Notes: generated by a model not told the origin, from the letters alone. A stretch of DNA of 64,000 nt from Paracoccus sp. IB05 (GCF_016405985.1 NZ_JAEFCF010000003.1:124001-188000); one strand, 5' to 3'. Positions 26,335 through 35,096 are shown, counted from the first letter of the stretch. A program made the numbers and translations.

Positions 26335-26637
26335 GACGCCAGTGATAGCCGAGCCGGGCCGCCGGCTCAATCGCCCGAATGCAGAGGGGGAAAAACGCGC
26401 CGGGACAGGCCGATCCCCGTGCCGTGCTCCGGCAAAATCACGCGCATCCGGGCAAAGCCGTCCAGGAATGGCCGCATCCGCGCCGCCGCCTCGCCGGCTC
26501 TCTGCCCGGTCTTCGACATCCCGATCTTTATACTTGACCGCAAAGCGATGGCCGGATCACATCCATCACATCGCCGTGAACCGCCGGCAGGGCCGCATGT
26601 CGCCTGGCCGACGGACAGTCAGTATCGGAGCCTTGAT

Positions 26638-27108
26638 TTGCGTGCCCTTTCTATACTTTCCGCCATTGCCATTCTGGTCAGCCTTTTCCTGTCCTGGACC
26701 GGCCCTGCCCTTCCGGTCCCCGCGGTCACGCCCTGGGATCTGATCAGCGCGCTGAAACCCGATGTCGAGGCGCTGCGCAGTTTTATCGCCAGCTCGCCCG
26801 GGGAATTGGTGGCCTTCCTTGCGACCTTCGTGCTGGCGGCGGTGTTTCTGGTGCTTGTTCTGTTCAACCTGCCGTCGCGTCTGATTGGCCTGCTGGGCGG
26901 GGGCCTTGGTGTGGGCCTGACCGGCTGGACGGTGTGGAAGATCAGCAAGGGCGCCTCAGACCTGCCGGTGCCGGTCAATCTTGATATCGGGAAGGCCAAT
27001 GACATCGCCCGGGCCGTCACCGATCTCGCCGGGCCAGGCGCCTGGGCCTGGGTTGCCGGCTCGGCCCTGTTGCTGCTCGCCGCGCTGATCGGCTGGGACC
27101 GCAGGTAA
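26638..27108 (+). CDS. Membrane protein with four predicted helices, unknown
   Basis: 156 residues from a TTG at 26638; GGAG lies seven bases before it, whereas the in-frame ATG at 26548 has no ribosome binding site. Helix 1 is LSILSAIAILVSLFLSW, helix 2 LVAFLATFVLAAVFLVLVLF, helix 3 LIGLLGGGLGVGLTGW and helix 4 WAWVAGSALLLLAALIGW. The loop between helices 1 and 2 should face the periplasm. I do not recognise the family. It is a single gene closed by the terminator at 27146. Confidence 0.65.
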   Translation: MRALSILSAIAILVSLFLSWTGPALPVPAVTPWDLISALKPDVEALRSFIASSPGELVAFLATFVLAAVFLVLVLFNLPSRLIGLLGGGLGVGLTGWTVWKISKGASDLPVPVNLDIGKANDIARAVTDLAGPGAWAWVAGSALLLLAALIGWDRR

Positions 27109-27145
27109 TCCAGCGCCAGATCACCAGCCAGATCCTCTGAACCAG

Positions 27146-27175
27146 AAAGGGCGGCGCCTGCAGGCACCGCCCTTT
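27146..27175 (+). terminator. Intrinsic terminator
   Basis: AAAGGGCGG and CCGCCCTTT arms with a GC-rich inner loop, followed by TTG. It lies between converging genes (membrane protein and HisN-type phosphatase) and can serve both strands. Confidence 0.7.
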
Positions 27176-27200
27176 GTCATGCGGGAAGGTGATACCCAGG

Positions 27201-28067
27201 TCAGGCAGTCGCGTTCAGAAGCTCCAGCGCCGCCGCGTGGATTCCGGGATTGGCCGCCGCCAGCACCCGCCCGCCCTGCGCGCAGTCGCCCCCGTCCCAG
27301 GAGGTCACAATCCCCCCCGCCGCCCGGATCACCGCCATCGGCGCCTGGATGTCATAGGCCTGCAGACCCGCCTCGATCACAAGATCAATCTGCCCCGCCG
27401 CCAGCAAAGCATAGGCGTAGCAATCCATGCCATAGCGGACCAGCTTTGCCTTTTGGGACACGCGGCGGAAAGCGGCATATTCCGCTTCGCTGCCGATCTC
27501 GGGGAAGGTGCTATAGAGAAAAGCCTCCTCCAGACTCCGCTCCGGGCGTGTGGCAAGCGGCTGCGTGCCATGCGGCCCGGCAACGCGGGAAAGACCGAAG
27601 CCGCCCTCGAAACGCTCGCCGATATGGGGCTGGTCGATGATGCCGTAAACCGGGCCGGTCTCGTCGCGCAATGAGATCAGCACGCCCCAGGTCGGGCTGC
27701 CGGTCAGAAAGCCACGGGTGCCGTCGATCGGGTCGAGAACCCAGGTCAGGCCCGAAGTGCCGGTGCTGGTGCCGAATTCTTCGCCAAGGATGGCATCCTG
27801 CGGCCGCCTGTCAGCGAGGATCTCGCGCATCCGCTGCTCTGAGAGGCGGTCGCCCATGGTCACAGGGTCAAAGCGCGCGGTCTCCTTGTTGTCGGCGGCA
27901 AGGCCGGGGCGGCGGAAATAATCCAGCGTCGCCACCCGCGCCGCATCGGCAAGCGCATGGGCGGTGCCAATCAGCGCGTTGATCTCGGCCAGCGACAGCG
28001 CGGCGGCAAGGCCCGAAACCGGGCGGCGCAGCGTGCTGTCGGAAAGGGTCAGGGAATCAGATGTCAT
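27201..28067 (-). CDS. hisN: Inositol-monophosphatase-family phosphatase, probably histidinol-phosphatase
   Basis: 288 residues. The metal-binding motifs of the IMPase fold are complete: GEEFG (Glu of motif 1), DPIDGTRGF (motif 2) and, in motif 3, the AYDIQAP segment. The DPIDGTRGFxxGxPxWG form is typical of HisN histidinol-phosphatases in actinobacteria and alphaproteobacteria, which complete histidine synthesis where a HisB-type enzyme is missing. Inositol or sugar-phosphate activity cannot be ruled out. A GGTGAG precedes the ATG. It stands alone, with about 280 unannotated bases upstream. Confidence 0.78.
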   Translation of the reverse strand: MTSDSLTLSDSTLRRPVSGLAAALSLAEINALIGTAHALADAARVATLDYFRRPGLAADNKETARFDPVTMGDRLSEQRMREILADRRPQDAILGEEFGTSTGTSGLTWVLDPIDGTRGFLTGSPTWGVLISLRDETGPVYGIIDQPHIGERFEGGFGLSRVAGPHGTQPLATRPERSLEEAFLYSTFPEIGSEAEYAAFRRVSQKAKLVRYGMDCYAYALLAAGQIDLVIEAGLQAYDIQAPMAVIRAAGGIVTSWDGGDCAQGGRVLAAANPGIHAAALELLNATA

Positions 28068-28345
28068 CGTCTCACCTCACATATCCCTCCGGCGCTAACC
28101 GCCCCGGGTCATGAGGTCAAGAAACCCCGCAGGCCGTTGCGGCCGACTGCGACGGACTGCGGCCCCGCCCCGAAAAGCGGGCCCGACGTGCAAAGATTAT
28201 GAAACCGCGAGCCCCCGCAGGCGGCGCAGGTCTGCCGGAGGCCAGGATGGGGCGCTGCCACGCCCACACCCCGGCCTTCCCGTTGCCCGAAAAAAACGGG
28301 CTGGCCTGTCGCGGCCAATAATGCGGGACGTTCCGCGTCAGGCGA
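28068..28345. other. Intergenic region without a gene
   Basis: It should contain the hisN promoter and the end of the XRE transcript. A GCCCG/CGGGC stem around an A7 loop at 28285-28301 is a weak terminator candidate. Nothing else was recognised. Confidence 0.3.
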
Positions 28346-28702
28346 TCAGGCGGCGGAAAGCACCCGGGCGAGATCAAAGAGACGACGACGCTGCGCCTCG
28401 GGGATGGAATAATAGGAGCGCACCAGTTCCAGTGCCTCTTTATCCGCCATCATATCACCCTGGCCGGCATGAGCCTCGACACCCTCGGCGAGGCCTTCGA
28501 AGAAGAAGGCAATCTGCACCCCCAGAGCATCGGCAATATCCCAGAGCCGCGACGCGCTGACGCGGTTCATGCCGGTTTCATATTTCTGAATTTGCTGGAA
28601 TTTGATGCCGACCTTATCGGCCAGCTGTTGTTGCGTCATCCCCACCATCCAGCGACGATGACGAATGCGTTTGCCCACATGGGCGTCAACAGGGTGCTTC
28701 AT
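28346..28702 (-). CDS. XRE-family transcriptional regulator
   Basis: 118 residues. A Cro/CI-type helix-turn-helix occupies about residues 10-70 (VGKRIRHRRWMVGMTQQQLADKVGIKFQQIQKYETGMNRVSASRLWDIADALGV). A family-typical tail follows with FFFEGLAEGVE and KEALELVRSYYSIPEAQRRRLFDLARVL. This form is widespread in alphaproteobacteria. The ATG at 28702 follows GGAGTTGAGA; the longer upstream frame is rejected. Its targets are not evident, and it lies divergent from the quinone reductase gene. Confidence 0.9.
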   Translation of the reverse strand: MKHPVDAHVGKRIRHRRWMVGMTQQQLADKVGIKFQQIQKYETGMNRVSASRLWDIADALGVQIAFFFEGLAEGVEAHAGQGDMMADKEALELVRSYYSIPEAQRRRLFDLARVLSAA

Positions 28703-29112
28703 TCTCAACTCCGTACGACTTCTACCAGGAACCAAACCGCAAGAGAGCCTGTCTGACGGGCTCCTCCCATAAACACACAAGCATATTTCGTGCCATCTGC
28801 ACAGCCACACCGTAGTTTTTTAGGGCCATCCGACGATTAACCATAAATCAGGCTGGTTTCGGCCCGATGAATTATCTGGCCGCGCAATTTATTCCGGGCG
28901 CTCTAGGCAACTTCACCTATAGATGCCTTGACAGGCGATCACTCGCCCATTGCGATATCTCTATTTTGCGTCTCAAAATGAGAATAATTTCCAAAAATGC
29001 GCAAGCCGCTGCGGGCAGCACCGGCGAACCTGCGCGTAAGCTGCGAGAAAACCATTTGCTTTCTGGCAGTTGTGCGGGAAATCTCTGCCAGAGGCTGGAG
29101 GGGGTCAGGCAG
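28703..29112. other. Divergent regulatory region between XRE and quinone reductase genes
   Basis: 410 bases with several AT-rich patches. A TTGACA at 28928-28933 could be a -35 element for the quinone reductase gene, though no good -10 follows at 17 bases. An ATTTTG/CAAAAT inverted repeat lies at 28963-28979. No gene supported. Confidence 0.35.
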
Positions 29113-30099
29113 ATGACGCGGATGAAAGCATGGCAAACGCTGGTTGCAGGGGCGCCGATGCAGCTTTGCGAGGTGGATATTCCCCTCCCCGGCCCGGGCG
29201 AGGCTCTGGTGCAGGTTGCAGCGGCAGGGCTGAATTTTGCCGATCTGCTGATGAATCAGGGGCGCTATCAGGTGCGCCATTCACTGCCGGTGACCGGCGG
29301 GCTGGAGCTTTCCGGCAGCCTGGCCGCCCTCGGGCCCGGAACCGCTGAAACCGGCGGGCCCGCGATCGGCGCGCGGGTGGCGGCGCTGGTGTCAAAGGGC
29401 GGATTTGCGGAATATGCGGTCGTGCCGGCGGCGGCCCTGGTCGAACTGCCCGAGGGCATGGATTTCGCCACGGCTGCCGGGTTCCAGATCGCCTGGGGCA
29501 CCTCGCATCTGGCGCTTGCGGGCAAGGCCATGCTGCGGGCGGGTGAGACGCTGTTTGTCACCGGTGCTGCGGGCGGGGTCGGACTGACAGCGGTCGCGAT
29601 CGGGCATCTCCTCGGCGCGCGGGTGATTGCCTCGGTCCGGGGCGCAGAGAAAGCGGCCATCGCCCGCGCCGCCGGCGCCGATGAGGTGATCGACAGCGAC
29701 GCGCCCGACCTGAAAGACCGGTTGCGCGCGCTTGGCGGCATTGACGTAACCTATGACACGGTGGGCGGAGCGGGATTTGACGCCGCGATGCGGGCGACAA
29801 GGCCGGGCGGGCGGATGCTCGCCATCGGTTTCGCCGGCGGCGAGGTGCCGCAGGTGCCGCTCAACCAATTGCTCGTGCGCAATATTACGGTGATCGGCTT
29901 CTGGTATGGCGGCTATTCCGATTTCGCCCCCGGCGAGCTTGCGGCGAGCCTGCGCCAGCTGCTCGCCTGGTGGCAGGAGGGGCGCATTCACCCGCTGATC
30001 TCGCACCAGCTGCCCTTCACGCAGCTGGAGGCAGGGCTGGAGACCATCCGCAGCCGCCAGGCGACCGGCAAGCTGGTGCTGCTGACACCCCCCGGCTGA
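29113..30099 (+). CDS. Zinc-free NAD(P)H:quinone oxidoreductase (MDR family)
   Basis: 328 residues. A GroES-like N-terminal domain (GLNFADLLMNQGRYQVRHSLPVTGGLELSGSL) is followed by a Rossmann domain with TGAAGGVGLTAVAIGHLLGARVIASVRG. The catalytic-zinc ligands of alcohol dehydrogenases are missing, as in quinone oxidoreductases and acrylyl-CoA-reductase-like enzymes. NADPH is the probable cofactor. GGAGGGGG precedes the ATG at 29113 at a good distance. The exact substrate is unknown. The LysR gene on the opposite strand converges with it and is probably not its regulator. Confidence 0.85.
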   Translation: MTRMKAWQTLVAGAPMQLCEVDIPLPGPGEALVQVAAAGLNFADLLMNQGRYQVRHSLPVTGGLELSGSLAALGPGTAETGGPAIGARVAALVSKGGFAEYAVVPAAALVELPEGMDFATAAGFQIAWGTSHLALAGKAMLRAGETLFVTGAAGGVGLTAVAIGHLLGARVIASVRGAEKAAIARAAGADEVIDSDAPDLKDRLRALGGIDVTYDTVGGAGFDAAMRATRPGGRMLAIGFAGGEVPQVPLNQLLVRNITVIGFWYGGYSDFAPGELAASLRQLLAWWQEGRIHPLISHQLPFTQLEAGLETIRSRQATGKLVLLTPPG

Positions 30100-30120
30100 G
30101 GCCCCGCAGCTGACCGGCCC

Positions 30121-30984
30121 CTACCCCCCATAGGCGCAGCGCAATTCGGACAGAAGCGCCGCCGCCACCTCGCCCCCGGCATCGCCGCGCATCGTGTCGA
30201 GCGCATAAAGCCCGATCTTCGTCCGCCCAAGGGCGGGCAGCGCATTCTCGCCGCTGATCGGCTGGGTCGCTTCGGGCAGGCCATCTGCGATGCGCACCGT
30301 GACCGCCAGATCCGCCGCGACCGAGGCATCCACCACCTGGTCGCTTTCGCCATCGACCGCCAGCTCCCAGGGGATTCCGGCCTGGTCCAGCGCAGCCATC
30401 GCCAGCGGCCGGAAGATACAGCTTTGCTTGAAGCCAAGCCGCAGCGGCCGGCGCTGCCAGACGGCACCATCAATCGCCCCGATCCATTGCAACTGCCGCG
30501 ATGACAGCACCTCGGCGCCGGCATCGGGCTGGTCTTCGGTGGTCACGATCACATCGAATTTGCCGCGTGTGAAATCCTCTTTCAGGTGCAGCGTGAACGA
30601 GGACACCAGATTGATCCGCATCAGCGGCCAGCTTTGCCCAAGCCGCTTCAGGATCTGGGGAATCGCCGGATAAACAATGTCATAGGGCACACCCAGCCGG
30701 ATCTCGCCCTGGTATTTCGCGCCCCCCAGCCGCGACAGCGCCTCGTCATTGATCTCAAGGAGGCGCCGGCCATAAGAGACCAGCATCTCCCCCTCGGGCG
30801 AAAGCGCCAGTTTGCGCGCCGCCCGCAGGAACAAGGGCAGCCCAAGCGCCTCTTCAAGCCGCTTGATCTGCATCGAAACCGCCGATTGCGTCAGATTGAG
30901 AAAGCCCGCCGCCCGCGTCACACCGCCGACATCGGCCACGGTGACGAAGGAACGGAGCGCTGTCATGTCGAGGTTGCGCGGCAT
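30121..30984 (-). CDS. LysR-family transcriptional regulator
   Basis: 287 residues. The N-terminal domain has the pattern MTALRSFVTVADVGGVTRAAGFLNLTQSAVSMQIKRLEEALG with FLRAARKLALSPEGE after it. The effector domain follows (IRLGVPYDIVYPAIPQIL onward). The ATG at 30984 gives MPRNLDMTALRSF; the 11-codon extension upstream is not needed. It lies divergent from a DUF1127 gene with a 13-bp palindrome between them, which may be its autoregulatory site. The effector is unknown. Confidence 0.9.
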   Translation of the reverse strand: MPRNLDMTALRSFVTVADVGGVTRAAGFLNLTQSAVSMQIKRLEEALGLPLFLRAARKLALSPEGEMLVSYGRRLLEINDEALSRLGGAKYQGEIRLGVPYDIVYPAIPQILKRLGQSWPLMRINLVSSFTLHLKEDFTRGKFDVIVTTEDQPDAGAEVLSSRQLQWIGAIDGAVWQRRPLRLGFKQSCIFRPLAMAALDQAGIPWELAVDGESDQVVDASVAADLAVTVRIADGLPEATQPISGENALPALGRTKIGLYALDTMRGDAGGEVAAALLSELRCAYGG

Positions 30985-31021
30985 ATCACAGATCCTGATG
31001 AATAACCCAACAATCATTCAT

Positions 31022-31034
31022 TTCCATTATGGAA
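31022..31034. promoter_or_regulatory. Palindrome between LysR and DUF1127 genes
   Basis: TTCCAT-T-ATGGAA is perfectly symmetric and lies 38 bases before the LysR start. A second weak repeat (TGAAT, 12 bases, ATTCA) overlaps its left side at 31000-31020. Both are candidate LysR-type operator sites. Confidence 0.45.
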
Positions 31035-31111
31035 GGATTTCGGCGAGACATCAATATGCCTGATGCAAACACAGATCCGCATCACAGAATCAGATCAAAA
31101 GGACTCCGGTG

Positions 31112-31333
31112 ATGTCTGACCTCAGCCTGGCCTTCCTCTCACGCCTGTCGAGCAAAAACACGCGCTCCGGGTTCTGGCGCCGGATCGCGCTCGCCTATGC
31201 CCTCCGGCGCCATCGCCGGCAGCTCGCAAGGCTGGACAGCCGGCTTTTGCGCGATATCGGCCTGAGCCACCGCGAGGCCGAAGCCGAGGCTGCCCGCCCC
31301 TTCTGGGATGCGCCGGGCCATTGGTATCGCTGA
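31112..31333 (+). CDS. DUF1127 (YjiS-like) small basic protein
   Basis: 73 residues. The family's arginine-rich core is plain: RRHRRQLARLDSRLLRDIGLSHREAEAEAARPFWD. In alphaproteobacteria small DUF1127 proteins influence RNA and phosphate or stress responses, but no biochemical activity is assigned to this one. The ATG at 31112 is used; a GTG lies three bases upstream in frame. It is a single gene, divergent from the LysR regulator. Confidence 0.85.
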   Translation: MSDLSLAFLSRLSSKNTRSGFWRRIALAYALRRHRRQLARLDSRLLRDIGLSHREAEAEAARPFWDAPGHWYR

Positions 31334-31586
31334 GCGTATCACTTCACATATCGCTGCGCGCCGCGCGGGGCTTCACGCCACGATCCCGCCCCCTGCGCCC
31401 GCCCTGCCCGGGCGCCGATGCGGGCCCCGATCCGGACCGGAGACAACAAATCGCAACAGATGACATGATTTTTAACCCTGACGCGGGCAGAAATCCTTGA
31501 AATCACGCCGATCCTTTCCGATATTCGGGCAGTAAGGTGCGCCGGACTCCCCGGCGTTGCCCTTAGGGACAACATCGGAGGCTTAA
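31334..31586. other. Leader and promoter region of the Bax-inhibitor-1 gene
   Basis: About 250 bases that hold the promoter at 31497-31525 and the ribosome binding site (CATCGGAGG) for the next gene. No gene is supported here. Confidence 0.4.
31497..31525 (+). promoter_or_regulatory. Sigma-32-like promoter of the Bax-inhibitor-1 gene
   Basis: TTGAAA (within CTTGAAA) and GATATT are separated by 17 bases and lie about 60-90 bases before the gene. The CTTGAAA form resembles -35 elements used by RpoH in alphaproteobacteria. The assignment to RpoH instead of the housekeeping sigma factor is tentative. Confidence 0.45.
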
Positions 31587-32363
31587 ATGGCTCAATATGA
31601 AACGGTCCGCGGTGTAGGCGTTGGCGCCCGCGCTCAGATCGATGAAGGGCTTCGCGCCCATATGAATAAGGTCTACGGGCTGATGTCCGTGGCGATGCTG
31701 ATCACGGCTGCTGTGGCCTGGGGGATTTCGGGTCTGACCACGACCACGGATCCGTCGCTGGCTGTGGCTGAGATCCGCAACGGCACCTATCTGACCCAGT
31801 TTGGCTACACCCTCTTCGCGTCGCCGCTGAAATGGGTGATCATGTTCCTGCCGCTGGTGATGGTTTTCGCCTTTGGCGCGCTGGTCAACCGTCTCTCGGT
31901 CGCGTCGGCCCAGCTGTTCTTCTATGTTTATGCGGCGGCCATGGGCCTGTCGCTGTCGTGGATTTTCATCGTCTTCACCGGCGGATCGATCGCTTCGACC
32001 TTCCTCGTGACCTCGATCTCCTTCCTGGCGCTGTCGCTCTATGGCTATCTGACCAAGCGCGATCTGTCGGGCATGGGCACCTTCCTGATGATGGGCCTCG
32101 TTGGCCTGCTCGTCGCGATGGTCGTGAACATGTTCCTGCAATCGGAAGGTCTTGCTTTCGCGATCCCGGTGATCGGCGTGCTGATTTTCGCTGGCCTGAC
32201 CGCCTATGACACGCAGAACATCAAGAACACCTATATCCAGCACGCAGTGACGGGTGATCAGGAATGGCTCGGCAAGGCCGCCATCATGGGCGCGCTGAAC
32301 CTCTATCTCGACTTCATCAACCTCTTCATGTTCCTGCTGCAATTCATGGGCAACCGCGAATAA
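31587..32363 (+). CDS. Bax-inhibitor-1/YccA-family membrane protein
   Basis: 258 residues with seven predicted membrane helices. The family signature is present: HMNKVYGLMSVAMLITAAVAW at the first helix and the conserved end GLTAYDTQNIKNTY. The enterobacterial homologue YccA binds and modulates the FtsH protease, and other relatives act as calcium leak channels. HflKC, which also regulates FtsH, is encoded at 56-58 kb in this window. GGAGG precedes the ATG. The gene ends in a good terminator at 32405. Confidence 0.93.
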   Translation: MAQYETVRGVGVGARAQIDEGLRAHMNKVYGLMSVAMLITAAVAWGISGLTTTTDPSLAVAEIRNGTYLTQFGYTLFASPLKWVIMFLPLVMVFAFGALVNRLSVASAQLFFYVYAAAMGLSLSWIFIVFTGGSIASTFLVTSISFLALSLYGYLTKRDLSGMGTFLMMGLVGLLVAMVVNMFLQSEGLAFAIPVIGVLIFAGLTAYDTQNIKNTYIQHAVTGDQEWLGKAAIMGALNLYLDFINLFMFLLQFMGNRE

Positions 32364-32404
32364 GCAGACCGTCCGGGCCTGGCCTGGCCTGGTAAGAACA
32401 GAAA

Positions 32405-32436
32405 CCCCGCGCAGCTTTCCGGCAGCGCGGGGTTTT
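32405..32436 (+). terminator. Intrinsic terminator after the Bax-inhibitor-1 gene
   Basis: CCCCGCGC and GCGCGGGG arms around a 12-base loop, followed by TTTT. It also lies at the end of the converging kinase-like gene. Confidence 0.85.
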
Positions 32437-32456
32437 CGTTTGTCCGCCCCTGTTCC

Positions 32457-33011
32457 TTATCGCGGCTCGGCGTGGCTACGCCCGCTCCTGCGCGCAGACT
32501 CCTGCGCCTGCAACCATGCCGCCACCTCACGACGCGAGCGCAGATGGACCAGCTTGCCCTCTGCCGCTTCTGATCCGGCAAGCCGTGCCATCCCCTGGCG
32601 CGCCGAATGGCGGGTGTTCCAGATCCAGGCCCAGAATGCCAGGCTCTCGCGCCCCAGACGTTCGGGGCAGCCCTCGGGCAGATCGGGGCGGCTGCGGCCA
32701 TAATGGCGAACCAGCCGCCAGAGCACGCGCCACATCCTGAGCCCCGGCGGCAGATCCAGCCAGATCAGCAGATCTGCCCGCCGGATACGATTATCCCAGG
32801 TGGCAGAATGCCCGCCTTCGAAAATCCAGGCCTCCCCCGCTTCTGCCTCATGACACAGCCGGGTCTTTTCCGCACGCGAGCGCTCCACCCAGCCCGATTG
32901 CCAGTGAATGCGGTCGATATGGATGACCGGCAGCCCGGTGATCCGCGACAAGGCCCGCGCCAGTGTCGATTTCCCCGAGCCAGGCTGACCGATGATCATG
33001 ATGCGCTGCAT
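32457..33011 (-). CDS. P-loop nucleotide kinase-like protein (FlaR/topology-modulation type)
   Basis: 184 residues. A Walker A motif, IIGQPGSGKSTLARAL, begins at about residue 6 and is followed by HIDRIHWQSGW and an AWIFEGGHSATWDNRIRRADLLIWLDLP segment. This pattern is shared by proteins annotated as adenylate-kinase-like or DNA topology modulation protein FlaR. The true substrate is unknown. The ATG at 33011 with GGAGAG before it is preferred to the 10-codon longer frame. It lies between the L33 gene and the Bax-inhibitor-1 gene. Confidence 0.75.
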   Translation of the reverse strand: MQRIMIIGQPGSGKSTLARALSRITGLPVIHIDRIHWQSGWVERSRAEKTRLCHEAEAGEAWIFEGGHSATWDNRIRRADLLIWLDLPPGLRMWRVLWRLVRHYGRSRPDLPEGCPERLGRESLAFWAWIWNTRHSARQGMARLAGSEAAEGKLVHLRSRREVAAWLQAQESARRSGRSHAEPR

Positions 33012-33047
33012 GCCAGGCTCTCCGGATTGTCTGTGCCGCAAAAGCGA

Positions 33048-33076
33048 AAAGGCCGCGCCCGGAGGGCACGGCCTTT
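33048..33076 (-). terminator. Terminator after rpmG
   Basis: AAAGGCCG and CGGCCTTT arms; on the minus strand the stem is followed by TTCGCTTTT. It separates rpmG from the kinase-like gene downstream. Confidence 0.7.
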
Positions 33077-33098
33077 CATCCCGAATGGGAGGCAGATC

Positions 33099-33266
33099 TT
33101 ACTTGATCTTGCCTTCTTTATACTCGACATGCTCCCGCTTGACGGGGTCGTATTTCTTAACAACCATCTTCTCGGTCATGGTGCGGGCATTCTTTTTGGT
33201 CACGTAGAAGTGCCCGGTGCCCGCCGTCGAGTTCAGACGGATCTTGATCGTCGTCGGCTTCGCCAT
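33099..33266 (-). CDS. rpmG: 50S ribosomal protein L33
   Basis: 55 residues, the standard bacterial L33: [41 protein letters not shown] and VEYKEGKIK. It binds 23S rRNA near the E site. The cysteine pairs of the zinc-binding L33 form are absent, so this is the zinc-free paralogue type. GGAGAG precedes the ATG. It is a single-gene unit with its own terminator. Confidence 0.97.
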   Translation of the reverse strand: MAKPTTIKIRLNSTAGTGHFYVTKKNARTMTEKMVVKKYDPVKREHVEYKEGKIK

Positions 33267-33669
33267 AGTCGTCTCTCCTGCATCGGGAAAGATGGCTTCC
33301 CCGCGAAATCTCTGAGCCAGCCTTTTAAGGGCATCCCTGCCAGTGTCAACAGTCAAAAATGCTCTGATGGGCGAGTTTCCGCAGCTGCGCCGCCTTCCCG
33401 CCGGCGGCGGCCGGGAAAGGCTCCGGCGGGAAGACTGGCAAGGCGCAAGATGACCGTGGCGGGAGCAAGCCAGAGACCTGCCGTTCCCGGGGATCGGGGC
33501 GCGTCGATGATGCAAGGCGGGGATCCTTCCGCCGTGACCGGGTCCGAAGCAGAATGCCGAAGACAGCCGAAACAGGAAACCGTGCCCTCTTAAAGGCTTC
33601 TTCAGCGCGCGTTTAAAGCTCCCCGGGTAAGATCCCACGTGAGAAGGGCCTTAGCCGGCCAGGAGAGAT
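33267..33669. other. Intergenic region between cbiZ and rpmG
   Basis: 403 bases containing the rpmG promoter and the end of the B12 transcript. Open frames here have no recognisable product. No strong hairpin directly after cbiZ was found. Confidence 0.3.
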
Positions 33670-34356
33670 TTAGCGGGCGGGCTGCGCGCGCTGGTCCCGC
33701 AGCTTCGGCGCGCGCCAGGCCATCCATTCCGCGCCCGCCTGCGCCACCGCTTTGCGCACGGCGGCACCCACTGCCTCGCCTGCCGCGGTATGGAGGCCGG
33801 CATAGCGCCCCTCGCCCGGCAGGCAGGCCAGCGCCAGGCAATCGGTGCCGGTTCCCGTGGCGCGGCCTGTGGCGAGATCCAGCCCGAGATCCATGATCGC
33901 GGCGGTGCGGGCCTCGACGGCAATGGTCAGCGCCTCGATCTGCGCGGTCTGTGACAGGGCGGCATCGGTGGTGACGAGGATATTCACCGTGCCAAAGCCC
34001 GACCCATCGGCGCGGTGCCAGGGCAGGCGTCGCCCGACGGCTTCGGCATTCGAGAGGCCCAGCGTCACCAGCGCCGCCGCCCGGACGCCTTCCGCCTCAG
34101 CCTCGGCCAGCACCCGGCTCGATACATCGCGCGAGGTCATCATGCCAACCGTCGCCTGCATCGGAGCGCGGGCCATTTCGGCCCCGAACCAGGCTTCCAC
34201 CGGGAAATCCGGCTTCAGATCCTGGTCGCGCACCTCACGCCAGGCGATGGTGTCGCCGGTCACAAACCCCGCGCCAAAGGGCGCATGGGACAGGATGCGC
34301 ATCGGACCGGGCAATTGCGCAAAGAGCCAGGGCCGCGCGAGATGGTCACGGATCAC
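33670..34356 (-). CDS. cbiZ: Adenosylcobinamide amidohydrolase
   Basis: 228 residues from a GTG whose bases overlap the btuD stop (GTGA). CbiZ cleaves the aminopropanol arm of imported adenosylcobinamide or pseudocobalamin to give adenosylcobyric acid, which re-enters B12 synthesis. Recognisable CbiZ features are the early LSHAPFGAGF segment, GMMTSRDV near residue 75, ALVTLGLSNAEAVG, and the late TGTGTDCLALA with GEGRYAGLHTAAGEAVG. It is the last gene of the btuB-F-C-D-cbiZ operon under a cobalamin riboswitch, which strongly supports a role in corrinoid salvage. Confidence 0.9.
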   Translation of the reverse strand: MIRDHLARPWLFAQLPGPMRILSHAPFGAGFVTGDTIAWREVRDQDLKPDFPVEAWFGAEMARAPMQATVGMMTSRDVSSRVLAEAEAEGVRAAALVTLGLSNAEAVGRRLPWHRADGSGFGTVNILVTTDAALSQTAQIEALTIAVEARTAAIMDLGLDLATGRATGTGTDCLALACLPGEGRYAGLHTAAGEAVGAAVRKAVAQAGAEWMAWRAPKLRDQRAQPAR

Positions 34357-35096
34357 CGGATCACCGCGAGCGGCTGGAAGATCAGCCCGTCCGGGCCTTC
34401 CGACAGATGGGCGCGGATGCCGAATGTGGCCGCAAGCCGCGCCGCAGTCAGCACCTCGCGCGGTGGGCCATCGGCGACCAGACGCCCGCAATCCATCAGC
34501 AAGAGCCGGGTGCAATGACGGGCGGCGAGGCCCAGATCATGGACGGAAGCCACCACCGCGCGCCCCTCGTCCGCCAGAGCGGCGAAGATCGTCATCATGC
34601 GGATCTGCGCCTCCGGGTCGAGACCGGCGCCCGGCTCATCGGCGATCAGCAACGGCGTCTCCTGCGCCAGCGCGCGGGCAATCAGTGCCCGCGCCTGTTC
34701 GCCGCCGGAAAGTTCGGTCGCAGGCCGGGCCGCGAAACCCTCAATCCCGAGGCGTCTCAGCGCCCATGCCACGGCAGGGTCGGCAGGATCAGCATGGCCC
34801 CAGGGCGCACGGCCCAGGGCCACCAGATCCGCAACCGAGACCGGCCAGGCAATCTCGCGCCCCTGCGGCAGGAAGGCCACTGTCCGCGCCCGTGCCCGTG
34901 CCGGCATCAGCGCAAGGCTCGAGCGCCCCTCATGCGGCAAAAGCCCCAGAGCGGCGCGCATCAGCGTGGTCTTGCCGGCACCGTTCGGGCCGATCAGCCC
35001 GATGAATTCTCCCTCGCCCACCGTCAGCGAAACAGCTTCGACCACTGCGCGGGCGCCGCGACGCACGGTCACTCTGTCCAGTGTCAGCAATGTCAT
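34353..35096 (-). CDS. btuD: Cobalamin ABC transporter ATPase
   Basis: 247 residues. Walker A GPNGAGKTT (about residues 36-44), signature LSGGEQAR (about 131) and Walker B LLIADEPGAGLD (about 151) are intact, followed by the H-loop in ASVHDLGLAARHC. It powers BtuC for corrinoid import across the inner membrane. It resembles the FecE/BtuD subgroup, and its place in a riboswitch-controlled unit with BtuB decides for B12 over iron-siderophore. It overlaps btuC by four bases and cbiZ by four bases. Confidence 0.92.
   Translation of the reverse strand: MTLLTLDRVTVRRGARAVVEAVSLTVGEGEFIGLIGPNGAGKTTLMRAALGLLPHEGRSSLALMPARARARTVAFLPQGREIAWPVSVADLVALGRAPWGHADPADPAVAWALRRLGIEGFAARPATELSGGEQARALIARALAQETPLLIADEPGAGLDPEAQIRMMTIFAALADEGRAVVASVHDLGLAARHCTRLLLMDCGRLVADGPPREVLTAARLAATFGIRAHLSEGPDGLIFQPLAVIR

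Noticed and set aside
28285-28301. Intrinsic terminator after the XRE gene
   Set aside because: The stem is only five base pairs around an A7 loop and no T-run follows on the relevant strand.
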